Of a stretch of DNA of 64,000 nucleotides, positions 34,770 to 44,000 are shown in pieces. This DNA is from Streptococcus sanguinis (GTDB lineage: Bacteria; Bacillota; Bacilli; Lactobacillales; Streptococcaceae). The DNA is taken from the NCBI RefSeq assembly GCF_003943735.1, contig NZ_RJMV01000008.1, forward strand, positions 18,915 to 82,914, written 5' to 3'. The notes under the pieces were generated by a model. That model worked only from the letters and a program-made list of their open reading frames with translations. It was not told the DNA's origin and searched no databases. The translations under genes and the position numbers were made by a program. Each line of letters opens with the position of its first letter. The first letter of the stretch is position 1.

Positions 34770-36098
34770 TTAGCTCTCCATCTCAAAACGCTCACTCTTC
34801 TGCTTGTTGGGCAAAAAGAGAGAAAGTAGGATTCCAACTAGAGCTGGCACCAACCAAGGCAGGGAAGCCTGAGCAAACGGAAGGGAATTTACCATATCAT
34901 TTACTTTTGTAATATGGAACTGCTGCCCAAGAATACCCGCAAAGGAAATCAGAGTCACTGCTGCCACCGTCACTTGCATACCGATTTTGGACAGTGGCAA
35001 GAATTTGTTGACAATGACAATCAGCACGATAACAATGGTAATTGGATAGAGAATTTGCAAGACTGGAACAGAATATTGAATAATGGCATTGAGACCAAGA
35101 TTGGCAATCGCAAACCCAATAAAAGTAAAGACAGTTGCGTAAACTTTATAAGATACCTTAGGGAAAGTTTTATGGAAGAATTCCCCAGTTGATACAATAA
35201 GTCCCGCTGTTGTGGTGAAGCAAGTCACAGTGACCATAGCTGCAAGGAAAATCTGTGCTGTAGGTCCAAAGATAGCCTGTGTCGCCTGCGATAGGACATA
35301 AACACCAGGATTGCCTTTGGAAATAATCTCAGCTGGAACTGGGAAATGATTGCCCAGAAAAGCCAAACCGATATACATGGCGCTAAAGCCCAACGCTACC
35401 ATCAAACCAACAACCCAGATGGTTGAAACATATTCCTTTTTGTTCTTGAAACCTAGCTGATTAAGAGTTGTTACTGCGATTACGCTGAAAGCCACGGAAG
35501 CCAAGGCATCTAAAGTATTATAACCTTCCAAGAACCCTTGCCCAAAAGCTGACGCTAAATAAGCTTCCGAAGCCTGCTGAGGTGTCGTTGTTCCGTATTT
35601 CAAAGCCCCTAAAATGACTAAGATGATAATCAAAACTGCAAAAACCGGCGTCAGAATACGTCCAATCCGATCCAAAATCTTAGATGGATTCAAAGAAATC
35701 AGATAAGCAGACGCAAAGTAAAGGGTCGTGAAAACAATCAACCCGATACCTGTCATATTTTTAGACAGCATAGGAGCAATACCAACTTCATATGCCACCG
35801 TCGCAGTCCGCGGGATAGCAAAGAAGGGCCCGATTGACAGATACAAGGCTACAAGATAGACAATAGCAAACCAAGGCGCAATCTTCTGAGAAATCTCGTG
35901 AATATAGCCCTTGGGATTGAGCGTTCCGATAATCAAAGTCAGAACAGCAAGTCCAACCCCAGACAAGACAAATCCTGCAATAGCTGGCCAAAAATGCTGA
36001 CCAGATAATGTTCCAAGTGAAGGCGGGAAGATCAAGTTTCCAGCACCGAAAAACATTCCAAACAGGAGCAAACCTGTCAAAGCACCTTTTTTAATCAC
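34770..36098 (-). CDS. brnQ: Branched-chain amino acid transporter BrnQ (LIVCS family)
   Basis: This 442-residue protein has 12 membrane segments and the BrnQ start motif F-F-G-A-G-N-L-I-F-P-P near residue 16. It takes up leucine, isoleucine and valine by cation symport. It is monocistronic, with a near-consensus promoter at 36132-36160 and a strong terminator. No T-box and no clear CodY box were found in the 400-nt region before it. Confidence 0.92.
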   Translation of the reverse strand: MIKKGALTGLLLFGMFFGAGNLIFPPSLGTLSGQHFWPAIAGFVLSGVGLAVLTLIIGTLNPKGYIHEISQKIAPWFAIVYLVALYLSIGPFFAIPRTATVAYEVGIAPMLSKNMTGIGLIVFTTLYFASAYLISLNPSKILDRIGRILTPVFAVLIIILVILGALKYGTTTPQQASEAYLASAFGQGFLEGYNTLDALASVAFSVIAVTTLNQLGFKNKKEYVSTIWVVGLMVALGFSAMYIGLAFLGNHFPVPAEIISKGNPGVYVLSQATQAIFGPTAQIFLAAMVTVTCFTTTAGLIVSTGEFFHKTFPKVSYKVYATVFTFIGFAIANLGLNAIIQYSVPVLQILYPITIVIVLIVIVNKFLPLSKIGMQVTVAAVTLISFAGILGQQFHITKVNDMVNSLPFAQASLPWLVPALVGILLSLFLPNKQKSERFEMES

Positions 36099-36131
36099 GA
36101 GAATCTCCTTTTTAATTTTTCATGCTTTATC

Positions 36132-36160
36132 ATTATATACGTAAATAGCCCGCTCCGCAA
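36132..36160 (-). promoter_or_regulatory. Promoter of brnQ
   Basis: Minus-strand TTGCGG (36160-36155) and TATAAT (36137-36132) are 17 nt apart, about 35 nt before the start codon. Confidence 0.7.
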
Positions 36161-36439
36161 CACTTTTAACTTTTCACGGTAAGTTAGTTTAAAAAACGAA
36201 ATAAATCGAAATATTTTTGAAGATTTTTAGCAAATTCCTGACTTATCCACAGATTTAAGGCTTATTTTAAAGTAATATAAATAAGTTTGTTTTAAATCGT
36301 ACACTTCACCAACCTATCTCTATCTTTTTTTGATGGTTTACTTTCTTTAAGCAGACATAATCTACTGTTGCTGAATGCGAGAAAAATACAATATTGTCCT
36401 TCCTGATCCAAAACAAAATAAAAGAGATTTTTCATAGTA
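36161..36439. other. Intergenic stretch without a recognised gene
   Basis: This AT-rich stretch lies between the brnQ promoter and the GNAT gene terminator. I see no convincing open frame, RNA motif or operator in it. Confidence 0.6.
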
Positions 36440-36470
36440 AAAAGGTTGAGATAGGAAGTCTCAACCTTTT
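36440..36470 (-). terminator. Terminator of the GNAT gene
   Basis: AAAAGGTTGAGA and TCTCAACCTTTT form a perfect 12-bp stem with a 7-nt loop, flanked by T/A runs, 30 nt after the GNAT stop. Confidence 0.85.
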
Positions 36471-36499
36471 AAAAATGGCTATAAATCATTTAGCACTCT

Positions 36500-37054
36500 T
36501 TATACATCGCTAAATCTTCTGTGCTTAATTTCGAATTCAAAGAAGTTCTTCTCTTGCAGCATATGGAAAATATCTCGATAAGCCTCCTCATCAAAATGAT
36601 GTCCCAAATACAAGATTTCAAAGCTTAATCCTTCATATTCCAGAAAGGCATTGGTCGTTCGAAAGCCATTACGCTTATAGAAGTCCATACGTGCTTGACG
36701 TTGCTCTAGATTGTCACATTCCTCATCGACACGTTCTACCTCCAGAACCATGGTTTTTTGATAAAACTCTGTCAGCTTATGAATAATTTCTCCCCCATAG
36801 CCATGGCTGCGAAGGTGCGGCATAATCGCAAAGAAGCTGACATAGAACATTTTTTCGTTATAAACTGCAAAAGCAAAACCAACAAATTCTTCCTCATTGT
36901 AGAAGGCAAAGAAATGAGACCGCTTATCGTTTGTATAACGAAGAAATTCGCTGATAGGAACCCTTTCCTCTACAGGAAAAGCCTCGCGGTTTAAGGTCTC
37001 AACCTTATCCAAATCATGAAATTCTGCTGTAATAATTTGACTCGTTAAAGACAT
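36500..37054 (-). CDS. GNAT family N-acetyltransferase
   Basis: This 184-residue protein has the GNAT fold: a beta strand with F-V-G-F-A-F-A-V-Y and the acetyl-CoA loop R-S-H-G-Y-G-G near residue 85, then the F-Y-K-R-N-G-F motif near residue 128. The acceptor is not deducible and could be an amine, an antibiotic or a protein N-terminus. It stands alone between the ABC exporter operon and brnQ, with its own terminator. Confidence 0.85.
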   Translation of the reverse strand: MSLTSQIITAEFHDLDKVETLNREAFPVEERVPISEFLRYTNDKRSHFFAFYNEEEFVGFAFAVYNEKMFYVSFFAIMPHLRSHGYGGEIIHKLTEFYQKTMVLEVERVDEECDNLEQRQARMDFYKRNGFRTTNAFLEYEGLSFEILYLGHHFDEEAYRDIFHMLQEKNFFEFEIKHRRFSDV

Positions 37055-37115
37055 TGCTACCTCACTTTGCTTATATTCTAGCAGTTGTCAAAATATTTAG
37101 CAAGCATTATCAAGC

Positions 37116-38888
37116 TTATTCCGCTTTTTTAGAAAATTGACTCTGATAAAGGTCATAATAAAATCCTTTATCAGCCAAGAGACTCTCATGATTGCCTTGT
37201 TCGATAATCTGACCATCCTTGAGCACCAAAATCTTATCTGCTTCCTGAATGGTCGACAGTCGGTGAGCAATGACAAAACTGGTCCGACCCTGCATGAGTG
37301 TTTTCATAGCTTTCTGAATCAAGAGCTCCAGCCGTGTATCGACAGATGAGGTCGCTTCATCCAAAATCAGAATCTTAGGATTGGCCAAAAGAGCCCTCGC
37401 AATCGTAAGCAACTGCTTCTGCCCCAGCGAGATATTGCTGGATTCTTGGTTCATTTCCATATTGTAGCCGCCTGGCAAGGTCCGAATAAAGTGGTCCACA
37501 TTAGCCGCCTTGGCCGCTTCTACAATTTCTTCATCAGTGGCTTGCAGATTGCCAAAGCGAAGATTTTCCTTGATAGTCCCCTCATAAAGCCAGGCATCCT
37601 GCAGCACCATACCAAACTGTTTCCGGTAGTCCTGACGGGACAGATGGCGTATGTCATGCCCATCAACTGTAATCGCACCTCTAGTCACATCGTAGAAACG
37701 CATGAGCAAGTTAATCAGCGTGGTTTTACCAGCACCAGTCGGACCAACAATAGCCACCATCTCTCCAGGTTTGACTTCCAGATTGAAATTCCGAATAAGC
37801 GGCTTATCTGCCACATACTGGAAGTCCACATCCTTGAAGCTAACCTGACCTGTCAGATCTTGATCCAGCTTTTCTGTCCTATCATTTACTTCATCTGCTT
37901 CGTCCAGAACTTGGAAAATCCGGTCTAAAGAAGACTTGGCACTCTGCAGCTGACCAGCTAACTGAGTCAGGTTTTGAATGGGCTGATTAATCTGCCAGAC
38001 ATACTGAACAAAGGCTTGCATATTCCCGACTGTCAAGCGCCCAGCGATAACCTGAAGACCGCCCAGCAGAGCCAGCAAGAGGTAGGTCAGATCTGAAATA
38101 ACATTCAAAACAGGCATCATCAAACCAGAGATAAAGCTGGCTTTAAAACCTACTTTCTGCAGATTTTGCGTAATTTGACGAAAATCCTCCTGGGAGCTTT
38201 CTTCTCTGACATAGAGCTTCAAAATATTAAAGCCTGTCAGATTTTCCTGAACAAAGCCATTCATAGCTCCCAGTGCATCTGCCTGCTGTTTAAAGTAAGG
38301 CTGGGATTTCTTCACGATAAAGCGAGCACTGAGGTAGGTAATCGGAATCGAAATTACCACAATGATACCCAACTGCAGATTGAGTACTAATACCATGACG
38401 ATGACCAAGATTAGAGTAAAGACTGCGTTGATAACCTGCAGAAAGGACTGCTGCAAGGCATTGGACACAGCTTCGACATCGCTGGTAAAACGCCCCAGCA
38501 AGTCACCAAATTGGTGCTTATCAAAGTAAGAAACGGGAATACGATTAATCTTATGACTAAGTTCATCTCGCAAGTCACGAATGGTAGCCTGTACTGCATT
38601 GGTCATAAAGTAATTAGAATAGTAAGAACCGATTTCATAAAAAATCGCTCGCACAAAATACAAGACCATGACCCAGCCGACATAGGACACATTAATCTGG
38701 GCACCAGCTACCCCCTTTGCCATATCCAGCAAATTATTTGTCAACTCTGTAATGGCCAGTCCTAAAACAAAGGGTTCGACAACACTCATAATGACGCTAA
38801 GGATTTTGAGGAAAATCGCAAAGGCGACTGCAAATTTATAAACTTTTAGGTAGCTCCACAGACGAGCAAAACTTGATGTGTTTTTCAT
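37116..38888 (-). CDS. ABC exporter half-transporter (subunit B of a heterodimer)
   Basis: This 590-residue protein has an N-terminal six-helix transmembrane domain and a C-terminal ATPase. Walker A is G-P-T-G-A-G-K-T, Walker B is L-I-L-D-E-A with the catalytic Glu, and the signature motif is degenerate (I-S-L-G-Q in place of L-S-G-G-Q). Its stop is followed by the GNAT gene on the same strand. It pairs with the gene 13 nt upstream. Such LmrCD/EfrAB-type pairs export drugs and have one full and one defective ATP site. The degenerate signature here complements the partner protein, whose Walker B lacks Glu. Confidence 0.88.
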   Translation of the reverse strand: MKNTSSFARLWSYLKVYKFAVAFAIFLKILSVIMSVVEPFVLGLAITELTNNLLDMAKGVAGAQINVSYVGWVMVLYFVRAIFYEIGSYYSNYFMTNAVQATIRDLRDELSHKINRIPVSYFDKHQFGDLLGRFTSDVEAVSNALQQSFLQVINAVFTLILVIVMVLVLNLQLGIIVVISIPITYLSARFIVKKSQPYFKQQADALGAMNGFVQENLTGFNILKLYVREESSQEDFRQITQNLQKVGFKASFISGLMMPVLNVISDLTYLLLALLGGLQVIAGRLTVGNMQAFVQYVWQINQPIQNLTQLAGQLQSAKSSLDRIFQVLDEADEVNDRTEKLDQDLTGQVSFKDVDFQYVADKPLIRNFNLEVKPGEMVAIVGPTGAGKTTLINLLMRFYDVTRGAITVDGHDIRHLSRQDYRKQFGMVLQDAWLYEGTIKENLRFGNLQATDEEIVEAAKAANVDHFIRTLPGGYNMEMNQESSNISLGQKQLLTIARALLANPKILILDEATSSVDTRLELLIQKAMKTLMQGRTSFVIAHRLSTIQEADKILVLKDGQIIEQGNHESLLADKGFYYDLYQSQFSKKAE

Positions 38889-38901
38889 TTCAGCCTCCTT
38901 T

Positions 38902-40638
38902 CTATTCCTCTGTCAAAGCTTGATTTTTTAGCTGCGAATCCGCAATTTCACGATAGATATTATTGGTTTCCATCAGCTCTTCATGCTTGCCGCGTCCAAC
39001 GATTTCACCCTGATCCAGAACAATAATTTGGTCAGCGTCCATGATGGTTCCTACCCGTTGAGCTACAATCAGCACTGTTGCCTGATCTGTCACTTCCTTG
39101 AGGCGACGACGAAGCACCGCATCTGTCTTATAATCCAGAGCAGAAAAAGAGTCATCAAAGATATAGATATCTGGCTTTTTGACCACCGCTCGAGCGATAG
39201 AGAGCCGCTGCTTCTGCCCTCCGGATAGATTGCTGCCTCCCTCAGCCAGATGAGTCTCAAAACGCTCTTCCCGGCTCTCGATAAAGTCCTTGGCTTGAGC
39301 CACGTCAGCTGCCTGACTCAGCTCTTCTTGGCTGGCTTTTTCCTTTCCGTAGCGTAGGTTCTCCGCGATAGTTCCGGTAAATAGGAGAGCTTTCTGCGGG
39401 ATAAAGCCAATCTTCTGACGCAGAGCCTTCAGATTGTACTCGCGGACGTCCACACCATCAACTAAAATCTTACCTAGTGTTACATCGTAAAAGCGCGGAA
39501 TCAGCTGCACCAGTGTAGACTTACCAGAACCAGTTGAACCGATAAAGGCAATAGTCTCACCTGGCTTGGCTTTGAAGGAAATATTATGCAGTACAGGACT
39601 CTCCGTCTCACCCGGATAAGCGAAGGTTACATTGTCGAACTCCAGATAACCCTTCGTCTCTGTTTCGGTTACACCATCTTCGTTAGGATTGATTGAGATT
39701 GGCATGTCCATGACTTCCTTGAGCCGCTGGCTCGATACCGCTGTCCGAGGATACATGGTAAAGAGATTGGCCAAGAAGAGGAAGGACAGCAGGGCGTGAA
39801 AGCTGTATTCGATAAAGGCAACGAGATTTCCGATTTCAAGACTGCCGTCCCGCAAAGGATCTAGGGCAAACCAGACAATGGCCACAATCATGGCAATAAT
39901 AATCTGTACAAAGAGTGGCTCTGTCAGACCAGTCAGCTTAAAGAGCTTATTGGAGTTTTGCGCATAGACCTCATTTTCATCAGCAAAACGCTTCTCTTGA
40001 AATTCCTCACGCGCAAAAGCTCGAATAACGCGTAGACCAGTCAGATTTTCCCTCACGTACTGATTAATCTTATCAAGAGTCTTCTGCTGCTTTTCAGACA
40101 AGGGCTTGGTTTTAACCGCTACATAAATGACCACGACAGCCAAGAAAGGCACTGAAACAGCTACAATCCAGGCCAGAGACGGACTGGTCAGAAAAATCAT
40201 GAGAATACTGGACAGCATCATCATGGGAGTAATGACACCCATTTTCAGGGTTTGCTCCGCAAACTGCATGAGTACAAAAGCATCTGACGTCAAGCGCGTG
40301 ACCAAAGAGGATACACCGATTTGCTCATACTCATGATGAGAATACTCTTGCAGCTTAGCATAGAGATCATTGCGCATGTCCTGCACCATGGTCGTCGTTA
40401 GCTTCCCAGCCGCATAAGCCAGAACGATTCGCCCCAGCACTCCTAAGATAATAACGCCAAACATCACCCAAGCCCAGAAAAAGAGCCGGTCAGTCTGCTT
40501 AGGATTAATTCCTTCATCAATCATCCGAGCCAGCACCGTTGGCAACCCTAGATTGACGATTACAAAAAAGATTGCTGCGACAAAGTCCAAGACCAGCCAC
40601 TTAGGATATCTCTTCAAATAAGACCAAATGTATAACAT
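38902..40638 (-). CDS. ABC exporter half-transporter (subunit A of a heterodimer)
   Basis: This 578-residue half-transporter has six membrane helices and an ATPase with Walker A G-S-T-G-S-G-K-S, canonical signature L-S-G-G-Q and Walker B I-F-D-D-S, with Asp where the catalytic Glu should be. It therefore supplies the non-hydrolytic Walker site of the heterodimer. It is the first gene of the two-gene operon. Upstream are a promoter and a GC-rich leader hairpin (40711-40726) that may act as an antibiotic-responsive attenuator. Confidence 0.88.
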   Translation of the reverse strand: MLYIWSYLKRYPKWLVLDFVAAIFFVIVNLGLPTVLARMIDEGINPKQTDRLFFWAWVMFGVIILGVLGRIVLAYAAGKLTTTMVQDMRNDLYAKLQEYSHHEYEQIGVSSLVTRLTSDAFVLMQFAEQTLKMGVITPMMMLSSILMIFLTSPSLAWIVAVSVPFLAVVVIYVAVKTKPLSEKQQKTLDKINQYVRENLTGLRVIRAFAREEFQEKRFADENEVYAQNSNKLFKLTGLTEPLFVQIIIAMIVAIVWFALDPLRDGSLEIGNLVAFIEYSFHALLSFLFLANLFTMYPRTAVSSQRLKEVMDMPISINPNEDGVTETETKGYLEFDNVTFAYPGETESPVLHNISFKAKPGETIAFIGSTGSGKSTLVQLIPRFYDVTLGKILVDGVDVREYNLKALRQKIGFIPQKALLFTGTIAENLRYGKEKASQEELSQAADVAQAKDFIESREERFETHLAEGGSNLSGGQKQRLSIARAVVKKPDIYIFDDSFSALDYKTDAVLRRRLKEVTDQATVLIVAQRVGTIMDADQIIVLDQGEIVGRGKHEELMETNNIYREIADSQLKNQALTEE

Positions 40639-40710
40639 AACTCCTCCTTCACCATCTATTCAAAAATAACTCACTTTAAAACATTCAGTACTTTTCAAAC
40701 ACAGAAAAGA

Positions 40711-40767
40711 GCGCGCAAACGCACGCCTTACTATAGATATTATAACAAAAATATGAAAGCGGGTAAA
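40711..40767 (-). promoter_or_regulatory. Promoter and structured leader of the ABC exporter operon
   Basis: Minus-strand TTTACC (40767-40762) and TATAAT (40744-40739) are 17 nt apart. Transcription should begin near 40732. The leader of about 90 nt opens with the GC-rich hairpin GCGTGCG-TTT-GCGCGC (40726-40711), which is followed by TCTTTTCTG. This stands out in an AT-rich leader and looks like a weak intrinsic terminator or a 5' stabiliser. Confidence 0.5.
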
Positions 40768-40882
40768 GGTTATTGGGGACTTTTTTCCTGTCTAGTATCA
40801 GCCTCATAACTGACTGTCAGCAACAAACTGCCTGAAAGCAGACTAGCTACAGTTTTAATTGCATGACTTATATAGAAAAACA

Positions 40883-40902
40883 AACCTAGTTTTCACTAGG
40901 TT
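40883..40902 (-). terminator. Terminator of the IgA-type protease gene
   Basis: AACCTAG (40883-40889) pairs with CTAGGTT (40896-40902); on the minus strand TGTTTTTC follows. The 369 nt between the protease stop and the ABC exporter also hold the exporter promoter and leader, and nothing else that I can see. Confidence 0.75.
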
Positions 40903-41007
40903 CGTCATTTCTTATCTGCAAGAAGGTCTGAATTTAAGAGTAATTCAAGCTCTGCCCTAACATTTCAGACTTGCAACTCTGCAGACCATTTGACACACTC
41001 AAACCAA

Positions 41008-44000
41008 TCACTTCTGGTTTTCGAAGATTGATTTTCTGAAATCATTGGTTTGGTCGAGATAAGCCTTAAAGACTGCTTTTTTAAGCTTGTGGACAGCACT
41101 GTCATGTTCTGGTTTATAGCCGCTCCAAGAATACCAATTATCATTTGCATCTTTGAGTACGGCTTCATCCATCAATGCCTGCAACTCTCCCACGGTACTT
41201 ATAGTCTTAGTAGCATAACTTGTCCATGGTTGTCTTGTATCATCAAATGTGACCTTGTTCAGGCTGTCGAACTTGTTTTTACGTTCTTCATACATAGCCT
41301 TCTTAAACTCAGTCCAATTATTAAACTGACCGTTGAAGACCTTGCGTAAAACCAAGTCATCTGTTACCAGACCTCTTGTCTTACCATAGATACTGATGGT
41401 TTTCCCGTTTTGCTTAGCATCATCTTCATACTGATTAGAGATATAAGGAACCATACCATCTTTGAAACCTTTAGCTGCCAAAAGTTCATAAGCCATACGC
41501 CGTCCCATAAGATCTCCAGGCGTTCCTTTTTCACTGCTTAATGCAGAATAAATCGGAGAGAAGAGTTTAATCGTATGGTAGCCGTTTCTTTCTACATCAC
41601 CATTTTTGTACTCACGCGCTGAAAGAATATTGTTTTCAATCAGACTGTCGAATGAGTTTATTTTCTGCGCATCCGCCATTGTAATATTTTTTATCACATT
41701 GGTTGCGTAAACATCATTTCCATCAGCATCTCGAACATATTTATTCTCGACTTTTCTTAGCGCGTTTACTTTCTGTACATCAGATAGACGGTTCACGATT
41801 GACATCCCTTCTAGGTACTCCAACATATAAATGACATCAAACATATTGTGAACATAGTTTTTCAAATCATCCGCATTTTGGAAACGTTTAGTTGGATCTA
41901 GGACTTGCAAACGAGATTTTTCAGTCGCATCATTCTTGTCATATTTGAGAATTGAGTTGACCGTGATTGTCGCATCATCTGGATGGTCCGGTGCTTGCAA
42001 CAAGCCCTTGGCGAAGAATTCTGGACCAAGACCGCTTCTTCTTCCATATCCGCCTAAATAGATCTCATTATCAGAATCATGCGTCATTTCATGGGTATAG
42101 GTAATGGCTCCGTCCTTGTCCAGCATGCGATAGCCCATGTAGTAAACCCCGTCTCCAGTAGCATAGGCACCATGCTTATTGTGTACAACCTTGTTTCCAA
42201 CAGGTCCAAAGAAGTATTTCATGGCCGTATTAGAACTATCGAATTGCGCCTCCGCTGTAGCTTTGCCAACAGTAGTATCATCTCCAAACTTATAGGCATC
42301 ATAGACCAAGATATTTCGATAGAGCTTTTCACGACCCTGCTCGTCTAATATTCTATACCAATAGTCATAATGGTCGCGTTGGCGTTTTGCAGTTTCCTGA
42401 GCATTATCCTCAACAAACTTATTGAGTTCTGCTCCTGCTCTGTGCTCATTATTTCTATATCTGTCATAGGCACCAAAACCAAGACTGGATATAGTCGATA
42501 TGACAAAGACTGATCTTTCAGGCATTGTCAGCAAAGGTAGAACCATATTTCGGTATTTCCAAGTGTCGCTGGTAATTCGATCATAAACACCAATAGAGTA
42601 TTTGCTGCCAGCTTGCTCTTGTTTGACCCTCACCTCATCAATAGCTGATTTTTCTTCAACGATATAAGCCTTGGTTTGCTCTTTGAACCATTGATTATTC
42701 GTTTTGTTTGGTAAAAATACTTCTCGGTAATTGACAAGCGTGCTAAACAAATCTTTTGTTCCATTATTGTTGGCAAGGCTGATGCTATAAGCATCAACAT
42801 TGTTCTTGGCCAGAAGATTGTTAAAGCCAGATTTACCTAATTCAATGATCGTGTCTAGCGGTGATACGTTGCCCTTACCAAAGAAATCCATGTGGTACAT
42901 GACTAAGTCTTTGACATTCACGTCACCATAGTTAAAGTTGTACCAGCGCTCTAAATAGGTCAAACCTAGAAGCAAGGCTTCCTTATTGCGTTTGATTTTA
43001 TCTACGACGTAACCATTAATCGTTTGATTTTCGCTAGCAATGACTGCATCAGCAGACAACAGTTTTTCCAGTGTATTTGCTAGATTTTCCTTTGTTTTGG
43101 CAAACTGCTCTTCTAAGTATAATTCCGTCAGTGAAACTCCTGAAGAAATACCTAAGGTGTTTCTGATAGCCTCTGATTGATAATCGACCGCTCTCAAATC
43201 AGGCAAAACTTCATTGATGATCGAACTATGACTATGCAAGAATTGATTTGGCGTATAGATGAGACCTGTATCGCCTACACGGTATTCTGCTAACTTACTA
43301 AAGTCAGATTGGTAAGTAATATCTAGCGTTTCAGATGTATGATCGTTATAGTGCAGCAAGAGCTTATTAGCCACCTCTTTATGCAAAGCGATATCTGTAA
43401 TCACTTCATTATCCTTCATCATGACTGCAGATAAGACTTCTTTTTCAAACAAAGCGCTATCTTCTTTTACCAGATTACCGTATTTGACAATGGTTGCCTT
43501 ATCATAAAACGGCAGTAATTTTTCAATATTCTTATATGCTAAAGCTCGACTGGCTTGATAGTCTTCAATCTTAGAAAAATCACTTTCTTTATTAGTGCTA
43601 GTCAGCAAGGTTTCGACAGTCGGTACAGCAAGAGAGTTAATTTCAGATTTCTTACTTGCGATTTGAGAAGCATCAAGGATTGTCCCTCTCTCTTCGAGAG
43701 ATTCCTTGGTGACAACCTCATCCTTTTCAAGAGTCACTTTGTAGACTCTGTTATCTTTGTTGCTATATGAGTCAGTTATCCTCATACCTCGATAGTGATA
43801 GCCACTAATCGCATTCCCATTCATAACATTGACATCGCTAAGAACATTATGCAATCTTCCTGCATGTCTCTCTTCGTTAGACCCTCTATCCCACAAGTAG
43901 CCAGCTATACCAGCAACACTTCCAAAGCGCTTCACATTATTAATGTTGCCCTCGGCATAACTGTTGCTGATAAGCGCATCCTTCTCGACAAGACCTGCAA

